Shown piece by piece: positions 18,645 to 26,850 of a stretch of 64,000 bases of DNA (within the stretch, counting starts at the first letter, position 1; each line of letters starts with the position of its first letter). Source of the stretch: Polaribacter litorisediminis (GTDB taxonomy: Bacteria; Bacteroidota; Bacteroidia; Flavobacteriales; Flavobacteriaceae); the NCBI RefSeq assembly GCF_019968605.1, contig NZ_CP082966.1, positions 793,001 to 857,000 of the forward strand, given 5' to 3'. The translations under genes and the position numbers were made by a program. The notes beneath the pieces are model-generated. The model saw nothing but the letters and a program-made list of their open reading frames with translations. It ran no database searches and was not told where the DNA came from.

Positions 18645-19991
18645 ATGTTATTAAGAAATACTTCTATTCTAGTGATTGATGATGACACTGACGTATTGAT
18701 AGCAATGAAAATGTTATTGAAGTCTCAGGTTAAAGAGGTCGTTGTTGAAAAAAATCCAAATAACCTTATATCAGTACTCAAGAAAAATAAATTTGACCTG
18801 GTAATTCTAGATATGAATTACAATAGTGTTGTAAATACTGGGAATGAAGGTATTTACTGGCTCACTAAAATTAAAGAGATTGATAAAAATATTGCTGTAA
18901 TTTTAATTACAGCTTATGGTGATTTAGACTTAGCGATACGTGCTCTTAAAAAAGGTGCTTCAGATTTTATTGTAAAACCTTGGAAAAACACAAAGTTATT
19001 AGAATCTATCAGTGAGGTATTGTCTACTCTAAAATCCAATAAAGCAAAAAAATGGAGTCCAAAAGTAAACGGAATTAAGCTTTTAGGAGAAAGTAACGCG
19101 ATGAAAGAGGTTTTCTTTAGGATAAAAAAAATTGCACCAACAGATGCCAATATTTTAATTCTTGGAGAAAACGGAACTGGAAAAGATCTTATTGCTAAAG
19201 CGATTCATGATTCTTCATTAAGATCTGACAAACCCTTTGTAAAAGTAGACGTAGGTGCCTTAACATCATCGTTATTTGAAAGCGAATTATTCGGTTATGT
19301 CAAAGGTGCCTTTACAGATGCCAGAGAAGATAGAAAAGGTCGTTTTGAAGCTGCAGAAGGGGGGACATTGTTTTTAGATGAGATCGGTAATATTAGTTTA
19401 CAACAACAGGCAAGGTTATTAACAGTACTTCAGAATAGACATATAACCCCTTTAGGTTCAAATGTAGAGATTCCAGTTGATATTAGATTGATTTGTGCCA
19501 CAAACTCAGGACTTGAAATATTGGCAAATGAAGATGTTTTTAGGAAGGATTTAATTTATCGAATCAATACGGTTGAAATTATGATTCCTCCCTTAAGGGA
19601 AAGAGACAAGGATATTGTTTTATTGGCGAAACATTTTATAGAGTTATACACAGAAAAGTATCTTAAATCAAATATAACCTTTGATGAAAGTTTTATAAAG
19701 AAACTGAATACTTACCATTTTCCTGGTAATGTTCGTGAGCTTCAATATACCATTGAAAGAGCAGTAATCATGTTAGATACAGAGGTTTTAAAAGCTAACG
19801 ATTTAATGTTTTCACCGATTGAAAGTCATGCAAAAACAACAAAGCCAAAAGATTTAAAATTAGAAACAGTAGAAAAAGATACGATATTAAAAGTGATTGA
19901 AAAAAATAATGGTAATATCTCTAAATCTGCTAAAGAACTGGGAATTACAAGAACAGCGCTTTATCGAAGATTGAATAAATATGACTTATAA
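18645..19991 (+). CDS. Sigma-54-dependent response regulator (NtrC type)
   Basis: 448 residues: receiver 1-125 (IDDDTD, phospho-acceptor in VILDMN), AAA+ central domain ~140-380 (Walker A GENGTGKD, GAFTDA in loop 1 where GAFTGA is usual, Walker B GGTLFLDEIG, FPGNVREL), and a Fis-type helix-turn-helix at the end (SAKELGITRTALYRRL). The D-for-G change in the loop that contacts sigma-54 is a known natural variant. Start fixed at 18645: the receiver begins only seven residues later. It overlaps the kinase gene by 11 bp and most likely activates the divergent efflux operon. Confidence 0.93.
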   Translation: MLLRNTSILVIDDDTDVLIAMKMLLKSQVKEVVVEKNPNNLISVLKKNKFDLVILDMNYNSVVNTGNEGIYWLTKIKEIDKNIAVILITAYGDLDLAIRALKKGASDFIVKPWKNTKLLESISEVLSTLKSNKAKKWSPKVNGIKLLGESNAMKEVFFRIKKIAPTDANILILGENGTGKDLIAKAIHDSSLRSDKPFVKVDVGALTSSLFESELFGYVKGAFTDAREDRKGRFEAAEGGTLFLDEIGNISLQQQARLLTVLQNRHITPLGSNVEIPVDIRLICATNSGLEILANEDVFRKDLIYRINTVEIMIPPLRERDKDIVLLAKHFIELYTEKYLKSNITFDESFIKKLNTYHFPGNVRELQYTIERAVIMLDTEVLKANDLMFSPIESHAKTTKPKDLKLETVEKDTILKVIEKNNGNISKSAKELGITRTALYRRLNKYDL

Positions 19992-21351
19992 AAAGTATAA
20001 ATTATCGTTACTTCTTAGAATCGCTTTGATTTTCTGTTTGCTAATTATTTTGGCATTTTCTTTACTTACTTTAAATTTTAAGACAAAAGTATTAACCTCC
20101 ACGATTACTATAGTACCAATTATCCTGATTATAATTTTTGTTCTTAATAATCTGCTTAATTTCACCATAAAAAGACAGAAATCAATACATGATTTTTTTG
20201 AATCTGTTAAATATAGAGATTTCTCTCAATGGTTTAATGAAGATTCTGGGCCAGAAGATATCAGAGAACTGCATAAAGGTTTTAATGTCGTCAATCAGAC
20301 GATTAAAGATATCAATAAAGATAAAGAAGCGCAGTATTTATATCTTCAAAAAATATTGGAACTGGTGGATACAGGAATTATCGTTTATAATACTAAATCC
20401 GGAGACGTTCTTTGGGTGAACGATTCTTTTAAGCAAATTTTAAATATTCCTACCATTAAAAACATTCAGTTTGTTAAAAAAAGGAATCTAAAAATGTATA
20501 CCGATGTTTTTACAACATCTCACAAACAAGGAAATGCCATAAGTATTGATATTGAAAACAATAAAACCAAAATATTAATATCGAATTCTTCTTTTAAAGT
20601 GAAAGATAAAGCGTTCAAATTAATTGTACTTCAAAATATTGAAAACACCTTAAATCAAAATCAGTCAGAGGCTTGGAATAAATTGCTAAGAGTAATGACT
20701 CATGAAATTATGAATTCTATCGCTCCTATTTCATCTTTAGCTGAAACTTTACAAACTAAAATTCAATTATCTATCGAAGACCCTCTTGAAAATAAGATGG
20801 ATATTAATGACCTTTATTTAGGTATTGAAAGCATTAGAAATAGAAGTGATGGGTTAATGAAGTTTGCGAATACATATCGAGGTTTAAATAAGATTTCTAA
20901 TTTAAATTTAAGGAAAGCTTCAATTCATGCATTATTTGAAAGTATATATAATTTATTACAACCTTCTCTAAATAATAAGAATGTTGCGTTGCAACTTACA
21001 CCAGACAATAATGAGCTTCAAATTGAAATGGACACTTCTTTAATAGAACAGGTATTAATTAATTTAATTCTAAATGCAGCAGAAGCTTGCAAAAATGTAG
21101 AAAATGCTCAGATCCAATTATCAGCTAAAAAAAATATTGATGGCCTTACAATTATAAAAATTTCTGATAACGGCATGGGAATACCAAAAGAAATATTAGA
21201 TAAAGTATTTATTCCGTTTTTCAGTACTAAAAAAAATGGTAGCGGAATTGGTTTAAGTCTTTGTCAACAAATCATGTTTCTTCATAAAGGGAGGATTCTA
21301 ATTAACTCTATTGAAAATAGTGGAACAATTATTCAATTGGTATTTTGTTAA
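19981..21351 (+). CDS. Sensor histidine kinase paired with the sigma-54 regulator
   Basis: 456 residues. Two membrane segments in the first 60 residues with almost no loop between them, a PAS-like segment (~125-215; LELVDTGIIVYN), a HisKA-type H-box (RVMTHEIMNSIAPISS) and a HATPase domain with N-box (LINLILNAAEACKN), DNGMGIPKE and GSGIGLSLC. The lack of a periplasmic domain suggests sensing in or under the membrane. NtrB/NtrY-like output to the regulator it overlaps. Its stop is followed by degraded sequence. Confidence 0.92.
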   Translation: MTYKKYKLSLLLRIALIFCLLIILAFSLLTLNFKTKVLTSTITIVPIILIIIFVLNNLLNFTIKRQKSIHDFFESVKYRDFSQWFNEDSGPEDIRELHKGFNVVNQTIKDINKDKEAQYLYLQKILELVDTGIIVYNTKSGDVLWVNDSFKQILNIPTIKNIQFVKKRNLKMYTDVFTTSHKQGNAISIDIENNKTKILISNSSFKVKDKAFKLIVLQNIENTLNQNQSEAWNKLLRVMTHEIMNSIAPISSLAETLQTKIQLSIEDPLENKMDINDLYLGIESIRNRSDGLMKFANTYRGLNKISNLNLRKASIHALFESIYNLLQPSLNNKNVALQLTPDNNELQIEMDTSLIEQVLINLILNAAEACKNVENAQIQLSAKKNIDGLTIIKISDNGMGIPKEILDKVFIPFFSTKKNGSGIGLSLCQQIMFLHKGRILINSIENSGTIIQLVFC

Positions 21352-21385
21352 CAATCGTGTTTTATCAGGTGGAAAAGATTAAGAA

Positions 21386-21543
21386 ATGGCAGGAGAGTTT
21401 TTTGAATATCATTTAAATTTTAAAGGTACTGTAAAACCTTTTTTTGCTAAACTTTGAGATGTGAAAAATGAAAAAATCATACAAACAATTTAAAATCATT
21501 CTGATGAGGCACTTTCAGAAGTAGCTGACTTTAAAAAAACAAT
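21386..21543 (+). pseudogene. Degraded small gene, unrecognised
   Basis: An ATG at 21386 gives MAGEFFEYHLNFKG...AKL, then a TGA; homologous-looking peptide (DVKNEKIIQT, then NHSDEALSEVADFKKTILKK) continues across a second stop and a frame change. The pattern is that of a decayed ~60-residue protein, followed directly by a terminator. I do not recognise the family. Confidence 0.4.
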
Positions 21544-21546
21544 TTT

Positions 21547-21587
21547 AAAAAAGCCATTTAAAATTTGTAATTTTTAAATGGTTTTTT
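21547..21587 (+). terminator. Hairpin terminator upstream of the IS
   Basis: CCATTTAAAA, 8-nt loop, TTTTAAATGG, followed by TTTTTT and preceded by an A run, so it can work in both directions. Confidence 0.7.
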
Positions 21588-21667
21588 AGTTTTTCACTAT
21601 TCATTTTAGTTTTTCAGTAAAATCAAGGCGTATTTATCCTACGCATTTATTTTCTTAAAATTAATGT

Positions 21668-23026
21668 TTAGGCTACTTTTTCTAAAATTTTCTTTTGCAT
21701 TCTTCTACCAACTTCAAGGCAATTAGCTGTATGGATTCCAAAGAATATCCAGAGAATTTCAGTTTTCTTTGTTTTGGCTTTTATCTTTTTTAAATGATAG
21801 TGTTCTTTTTCTTTTCCAAAACTGCCTTCTAAACGTGTGGCTCTTTCTTTGGTTATCATTTTGGCTAATTGCAGTTGCTGTTTTCTATGTTTTGAAGGTT
21901 TTCCTTTTGGCTTAAAATCAGTTTGTATGTTGTTTGAAGTAGCAAAAACTCTATTCTTGTTGGTGGCATAGATGGCATCTGCTCCTACAATTCTCACTTT
22001 TGTCTTTGTAAGTCCTTGCGCTTTGTAAATGGTGTTTTTAAACTGAGTGCCTTCGTTAAAATTATCAAAACTAATTCGCTGAATAAAGTTGATTCCGTCA
22101 ATTTGAAGCTTGTTTACTTTAGCTCCAAATTCTACTTTTTTTATCTCTTTACCCCTTACAATTGGTCTTAGGTAGTCTTTGTCAATACTTACAATTCTGT
22201 TCTTGGGCTTTTCTCCTTTAGTAAAAAGAAGTTCTTGTTGAACACTTATCTTTTTTATAGTAGCTCTTCGTTTATAATAATTACAAGGCAATTCTAAATC
22301 ATATTGCTTTTCTAAGTTGTCTAATATCTTATTTATTTTTTTTAATAAGTGGAGTAAGGATCTTGTTAAAGGGACACGTTTCTTATTGGTTTTTCTTCGC
22401 ATCTTGCTGTAACTGATATACCGTTTTTTCCATTTTAAATATTTAGTGCGTGGTAATTTTAAGGATGCTATTTTGCAAATTATTTTCATTTGATGATGAC
22501 TCCAATGAACAGATTCCCAAAGTAACTTTTGATTTGTTGGATAGCGAACCTCACTCTCATAACAAGTAGCATCTGTAAAAACAGCCGATTGCTCTTTTAT
22601 AAAACTAGACCAATGATTGAATAAAGTTTTTTCTACTTTTTCTATCGCTAAATTTTGAGCCAACTCACAACGTATTTGACTCACAATTTTGTAATTCGTT
22701 AAACGATGATGTCCTAAATGCAGGTCACAGAAAAACTGATAATCAATATTTGCATTGAGTTGTTCAATTAATTTTTTATCTGAACAACAGGCATAATGTT
22801 TTAAAAATATCAATGCTATTTTACCTTTGGGACTAAAATAATTTTTTGTCCCTTTAACGGATTCTTTAATCTTAAAAACAGATACCAGATCATCCCAAGG
22901 AATTGCTAAATAAATTTTCCCTAAATCACCTAACAAAAATTGATTAAAATAAAGTTGAAAATTTTCACTAGCACTTAAAAATGGAAATTCGTGCTGAAAT
23001 TCGGAGATTCTTCGTATTTTAGACAT
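21668..23026 (-). CDS. Transposase, IS1182/IS5-like (DUF772-type N-terminus)
   Basis: 452 residues, uninterrupted. The N-terminal ~130 residues resemble the DUF772 dimerisation/DNA-binding region of IS1182-type transposases (LIFLKHYACCSDKKLIEQL, DYQFFCDLHLG). DDE-like acidic residues are seen in AVFTDATCYESEV, VGADAIYATN and ATRLEGSFGKEKEHY (the glutamate). A basic middle region with many Lys/Arg matches the group. Likely active or recently so. Subfamily name is approximate. Confidence 0.82.
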   Translation of the reverse strand: MSKIRRISEFQHEFPFLSASENFQLYFNQFLLGDLGKIYLAIPWDDLVSVFKIKESVKGTKNYFSPKGKIALIFLKHYACCSDKKLIEQLNANIDYQFFCDLHLGHHRLTNYKIVSQIRCELAQNLAIEKVEKTLFNHWSSFIKEQSAVFTDATCYESEVRYPTNQKLLWESVHWSHHQMKIICKIASLKLPRTKYLKWKKRYISYSKMRRKTNKKRVPLTRSLLHLLKKINKILDNLEKQYDLELPCNYYKRRATIKKISVQQELLFTKGEKPKNRIVSIDKDYLRPIVRGKEIKKVEFGAKVNKLQIDGINFIQRISFDNFNEGTQFKNTIYKAQGLTKTKVRIVGADAIYATNKNRVFATSNNIQTDFKPKGKPSKHRKQQLQLAKMITKERATRLEGSFGKEKEHYHLKKIKAKTKKTEILWIFFGIHTANCLEVGRRMQKKILEKVA

Positions 23027-23040
23027 AGACAGTAAATTAA

Positions 23041-23080
23041 AAACCCCGATTTTTGAGTGTACAGCTCGTTTTCGGGGTTT
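23041..23080 (-). terminator. Hairpin inside the IS, upstream of the transposase
   Basis: AAACCCCGA ... TCGGGGTTT (9-bp stem, ~22-nt loop) just upstream of the transposase start, with T-rich sequence on both sides. Such hairpins are common in ISs and stop outside transcripts from reading into the transposase. Confidence 0.6.
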
Positions 23081-23115
23081 ATTTTTATCTAAAATACAAC
23101 TTATTTAACTGATAA

Positions 23116-23244
23116 ACAAGTGTTTATTTACTTATGAAAGCGCCTGATGACATGGGTTTAGGGATGGACATTCGTTCTGACGGAGGACTAATAGCGACAC
23201 CCAACAAAGATAAAACAATTAAAATTTGGAAGGTTTCTAAATGA
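23116..23244 (+). pseudogene. 3' fragment of a WD40-repeat gene
   Basis: The open frame, cut at its 5' side by the IS end, reads ...GMDIRSDGGLIATPNKD followed by KTIKIWKVSK and a TGA at 23242. GLIAT..DKTIKIW is the closing strand pattern of a WD40 blade. The rest of the gene was lost, most likely when the IS arrived or by an IS-mediated deletion. Confidence 0.55.
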
Positions 23245-23356
23245 AATTTAATAAAATAATAAATTTTAGACCATCTAATTATTAAATTAAAATACCAATA
23301 ATTTGTATGTAACATTTTTTAATTTCTGATGACTAATATAGTAAACAACTTACGTT

Positions 23357-23523
23357 ATGACCGATTTAAATTTGATAGATAAATTTCTACTATTAGCATT
23401 AGATGATGAAAAAGGAAAATTTAATTCTGGCCCTTTTGCATTAACCTATGGACTTTCTGGAGCAATATTTTTAGAACTTGCCTAAAGAGATAGTATCTCT
23501 ATAATTGACAAAAAAGTAGTTGA
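23357..23523 (+). pseudogene. 5' fragment of a second GPP34 gene
   Basis: MTDLNLIDKFLLLALDDEKG and following residues are nearly identical to the intact protein at 11653, as are the ~30 bp before the ATG. A nonsense codon (TAA at 23483) replaces a Leu codon, and homology ends near 23523 after DKKVV. The matching 3' part lies 2.4 kb away at 25944-26139. Confidence 0.8.
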
Positions 23524-23570
23524 CTGTAAGTTAAAAACCGCATAAAGATAATAATTGAAAAAAAACAGAT

Positions 23571-24200
23571 TTATCTTTTATTAGAATCTATAATTTCATA
23601 AAATTCTTTCTTTCCTTTTACAGTAAGATAAGGATAAAGTATACTTAATAAAGTATTTGCTTTTTTTTCTATTATACTCTCATTAATTCTCCCTCCATAT
23701 AATACGGTAGAATACAACCAAGTATTACTATAAACAATCATTTGTTCGGCAAGATTTTGGCATTCCCAATCCAGTATAGATACTTTCATTAATTTATTCT
23801 TTTTTAATTGAGTAAATAAAAAGATATAACTCTCAAATCGTGCATCATATATTTTATGAAAATGTGTTTTTATATTATCATTTAAATTTATGATATTAAA
23901 TAAGTCTGTCCAGAAAAATTGATAATCAATCATTCGCTTCATCGTTAACTTAATTTCAATTTTTATTTGATTTATAGAAACTTCCATCTTAGGGAAATTT
24001 AAGAGTCTATAGTCAAACTCTCTTGTCATTTCAAAATATAAAGCCTCCAAAATTTCTTCACGTTTTCTAAAATGATAATTTAAATTCCCTGAACTCATCT
24101 TTAATGATTTTGCAATCATTCTAATAGTTACTGAACTATAAGATTGCTCATTAAATAAGTGCCTTGAATTATCCAATATTTTTTCTTTTGTCGATTTCAT
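23571..24200 (-). CDS. TetR-family transcriptional repressor
   Basis: 209 residues. N-terminal TetR helix-turn-helix (ILDNSRHLFNEQSYSSVTIR, then MSSGNLNYHFRKREEI), followed by an all-helical ligand domain rich in aromatic residues. Divergent from the CPBP protease gene; two operator-like 18-bp repeats fill the 70-bp gap, the first abutting the tetR start codon, so it probably represses both genes. Ligand unknown. The pair is inserted between the two halves of the broken GPP34 gene. Confidence 0.9.
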   Translation of the reverse strand: MKSTKEKILDNSRHLFNEQSYSSVTIRMIAKSLKMSSGNLNYHFRKREEILEALYFEMTREFDYRLLNFPKMEVSINQIKIEIKLTMKRMIDYQFFWTDLFNIINLNDNIKTHFHKIYDARFESYIFLFTQLKKNKLMKVSILDWECQNLAEQMIVYSNTWLYSTVLYGGRINESIIEKKANTLLSILYPYLTVKGKKEFYEIIDSNKR

Positions 24201-24247
24201 TAGTAAACTTGTCCTAATTTAAATTATTATTAGTAAATTTGTCCTAA
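24200..24247. promoter_or_regulatory. Two TetR operator-like repeats
   Basis: TTAGTAAACTTGTCCTAA at 24200-24217 and TTAGTAAATTTGTCCTAA at 24230-24247 differ at one base and are imperfect palindromes (TTAG...CTAA). The period is 30 bp. The first supplies the TTG -33 box and the second contains the -7 box (TAAATTTG) of the CPBP gene promoter, so binding would block RNA polymerase. Confidence 0.8.
24209..24241 (+). promoter_or_regulatory. Promoter of the CPBP protease gene, embedded in operators
   Basis: TTG at 24209, 22-bp spacer, TAAATTTG at 24234 (TAnnTTTG). The start codon lies 28 bp further on. Both boxes are inside the TetR-like repeats. Confidence 0.65.
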
Positions 24248-24269
24248 AATTACAAAAAAAAACAATTAG

Positions 24270-24983
24270 ATGAATAATATAGAACAACAAAAGAAATCTT
24301 TTATTAAAATTCTTTTAGAAATAGCAATTGTATTCCTTACTATATTGAGCATAAAACACCTTGCAGATTATTTCAACGTGATTGGTGCTGGTTCAATAGC
24401 AATTTGGTGCGGAATTATAGTTAGTACAGTTTTCATGAAACAAAAAAAAATAAGATGGAAAAAATTTGGATTTAAGTTTCCAATAGGCATAAAAAATTGG
24501 TTGATTAATATATTAATAGCAATTGGAATTGTAATACTAGTATTTTCAATTATGGGATTCATAGTGAAACCAACATTGGAAAGTTTCGGTCTCACGAATC
24601 CAGCAGATGTAGCAGATAGATTTGCCTTTTTTATGGGAAAACCTCTTGTGTTTATAGTCTACCTAATTACAGTTGTTTGGTTTGGTGCAGCGTTAGGTGA
24701 AGAATTGTTATTTCGCGGATATTTACTAAATAGATTGATCGATTTTACTGGAAATAATAAATTGGGAATAATTATAGCATTAATTATTCATACTATAATA
24801 TTTGGAATGCTACATATTTACCAAGGACTAGCAGGTGTTATTGCTACTGGTTGTATTGCCCTTATATTTGGTTCAGTCTATTTTATAATTAAGCGAAAAC
24901 TTTTTCCTATAATAATTGCACATGGAATTATTAACTCTCTTAGTCTTATTGGATTATATCTAAATGATGGCGTTATAAGTTAG
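24270..24983 (+). CDS. CPBP (CAAX/bacteriocin-processing-like) intramembrane metalloprotease
   Basis: 237 residues, about seven membrane helices. The three conserved motifs are present: GEELLFRGYLLNRL (glutamates and Arg), HTIIFGMLH and the last IIAHGIINS. Bacterial CPBP proteins act as membrane proteases in peptide-pheromone or bacteriocin self-protection or in anti-sigma cleavage. Its private TetR repressor suggests substrate-induced expression. A second CPBP gene is at 42147. Confidence 0.88.
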   Translation: MNNIEQQKKSFIKILLEIAIVFLTILSIKHLADYFNVIGAGSIAIWCGIIVSTVFMKQKKIRWKKFGFKFPIGIKNWLINILIAIGIVILVFSIMGFIVKPTLESFGLTNPADVADRFAFFMGKPLVFIVYLITVVWFGAALGEELLFRGYLLNRLIDFTGNNKLGIIIALIIHTIIFGMLHIYQGLAGVIATGCIALIFGSVYFIIKRKLFPIIIAHGIINSLSLIGLYLNDGVIS

Positions 24984-25075
24984 AGATAAAGAATTGAATA
25001 AAACCTACAGCCAACAAAGAACTGAGTTAAGAAACAACTATTTTACTTCGTTAAATTTCTTCAATATTATATTAG

Positions 25076-25113
25076 GCTCAAAATGCTATTACTTGGTATT
25101 TTGAGCTTTATTT
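25076..25113 (+). terminator. Hairpin between CPBP gene and IS110 relic
   Basis: GCTCAAAAT, 13-nt loop, ATTTTGAGC, followed by TTTATTTTT. It can end the CPBP transcript and could also be part of the IS110 flank. Confidence 0.6.
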
Positions 25114-25133
25114 TTCTGTTTAATTCTATTTAT

Positions 25134-25945
25134 TTAGGCAGTACTGAAACATGGGTTTCATCATATACTAATCCTGATTTTACGATAGCAAAACTCTGTT
25201 TTAACAACTTATAAGATACAGCTATTAATGCCAATTTCTTGCTCTTGGCTTTGTTTACAATACGTAGATAAAGTTCTCTGCAGCCTTTTTTATGCTTACA
25301 TGCTGTAAATGAACATAGAAATAATAGGTTTCTTAACTTTCTATTGCCAACTTTACTAATTCTTGCTCTTCTCCTTACACTACTTCCAGATTCTCCTATA
25401 GTTGGTGTGATTCCTACATAAATACAAAGTTGTGAGGCTGTCTCAAACTTTTAAAAACCAACTTTAACTACAATTAAAAATAACGCCGTGTTTACACCTA
25501 TACCTGAGATACTTGCTAAAAGTGTTAATTGAGCTTGTTGTACTTGCTTTACCAAAGTAAGTAACTTCTCTTCTATCCCCTTTATCTAAGAACCTTTTTG
25601 TCCTTTTCAGAAAACGGTAAACATATTTTGATGGAATACCTAAGACATCCTCACCGTGAATTTTATTCTTGGTAGCTGTTCGCTTTTTTATCAAACTATC
25701 TAACCATCTAAAGAGTTGTAGACATCCACTTTGAACTTCTGTAAGCGCATTGTATAAGGGAACTTCGTTGATCATCCCATAGTTAGAAATTGCTTTTGCA
25801 TCACTTTGATCCGTTTTTACTTTAGCTAATTTCATTTGTATAAAACGCTTTATTGATAATGGATTGGCAGCAGAAACTAAAATACTTTGTTTATGTAAGA
25901 ACTGAACTAATCTGTAATGATAGTAACCTGTTGCTTCCTTAATTA
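25134..25945 (-). pseudogene. IS110-family transposase, truncated and frameshifted
   Basis: Reading leftward: LQVIKEATGYYHYRL...VKTDQSDAKAI (the DEDD domain, lacking the first ~45 residues with the first Asp), a middle open segment to 25464, then after a frame change YVGITPTIGESGSSV...ISKVGNRKLRNLLFL (Transposase_20 domain) to a TAA at 25134. The N-terminal break joins directly to the GPP34 3' fragment. It cannot be active. Confidence 0.8.
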
Positions 25946-26139
25946 CTTGTAATATGGATAGAATTGTTTTTGGAAAAGAACGTTACAAGAAGTGCAAAAA
26001 GAATATTAAAGCTATTATTTCTGATACTGAAAGCAATATGTTAAGTACTACTATTAAAGAAATTCATACACAAATTACAGCCATGATTGTTGTTATGATT
26101 TCTGCATCAATTGCAGCAACCACAGCAGCTAGCAGTTAA
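25944..26139 (+). pseudogene. 3' fragment of the second GPP34 gene
   Basis: MDRIVFGKERYKKCKKNIKA and the following ~40 residues match the end of the intact protein at 11653-12336 with only a few changes (Y to F, V to I, N to S). The homology starts abruptly at ACTTG.A.ATGGATAG next to the IS110 relic. Confidence 0.85.
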
Positions 26140-26169
26140 TGTTTAAATGATCTGTAAACGAATAGAATT

Positions 26170-26664
26170 TTAATTCAAAATTTTAAGAAGATTGGCTTTG
26201 TATAATTTACCAATTGGGATTATATGATCTTGAATATGTATTCGATTTCCATCAATTTTATTGATATATTGTGTAGCAACAGCAAATGATTTGTGTACTT
26301 TTATAAAATCATTTGTTGGTAATGATTCTAAAATATCAGATATTTTATCCCTAATCGTAATGGTTTCAGTTTTAGTGATGATTTTTGTATAATTTCCAGA
26401 AGCTTCTACAAACAAAATTGCATCGATTTCTAATTGAATATGAGATTTATTCTGACGAATAAAAATACGTTTTGGTAAAGTTTCACTTGCTTCAAGTATT
26501 GGTTTCTTTACCTTTTTATTTGAATCAACAACTTTATTAACGGCTTTTAAAAAGCGCTCAAAACGAAATGGTTCTAATAAATAATCGACAATATTTAATT
26601 CATAACCATCAATGACAAACTCACTATAAGCAGTAGTTACAATAACTTTTACAGGAAACAGTAG
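26170..26664 (-). pseudogene. 5'-truncated LytTR response regulator (module 2 relic)
   Basis: The frame is open from about 26684 to the stop at 26170 but has no start codon: it begins inside the receiver (FPVKVIVTTAYSEFVIDGYE) and continues through the linker and an intact LytTR domain (FVEASGNYTK, HKSFAVA, IPIGKLYKANLLK). The phospho-acceptor half and the partner kinase gene are missing. It is closest to the regulator at 29581. A residual DNA-binding domain could be made only if expressed from an internal start. Confidence 0.85.
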
Positions 26665-26764
26665 TATTTCTTTACCTATATGGAACTCTCTTTAAAAACT
26701 ATAAAAACTCTACTTACTCATTAAAATAAAGTCCACATGTACTATTATTTCAGGTAATTACCAC

Positions 26765-26786
26765 AGATGTCATAAAGATGTCATAA
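26765..26786 (+). repeat. Tandem 11-bp direct repeat upstream of a serine hydrolase gene
   Basis: AGATGTCATAA occurs twice back to back (26765-26775 and 26776-26786), one helical turn apart, 32 bp before the -7 element. It could be a regulator site; it does not match the TGATRAACA sites of modules 1 and 3. Confidence 0.5.
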
Positions 26787-26817
26787 GTTTGGCGCTAGTG
26801 TCTATGGGTATTGTATT

Positions 26818-26825
26818 TAATTTTG
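26818..26825 (+). promoter_or_regulatory. -7 element (TAATTTTG) of the serine hydrolase operon
   Basis: TAATTTTG fits TAnnTTTG and lies 26 bp before the ATG at 26851. The nearest upstream TTG (26789) is 26 bp away, longer than usual. Confidence 0.5.
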
Positions 26826-26850
26826 TAAACGAAATATTTAATACAAACAC

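Larger units (their letters stand above)
21609..23117 (-). mobile_element. Insertion sequence with one transposase gene, probable full length
   Basis: Imperfect terminal inverted repeats: GTTTTTCAGTAAAAT at 21609 and the complement of GTTTATCAGTTAAAT ending at 23117, two mismatches over 15 bp. The enclosed ~1.5 kb contains the transposase at 21668-23026. No clear target duplication was seen. On the right it abuts a truncated WD40 gene. Confidence 0.6.
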
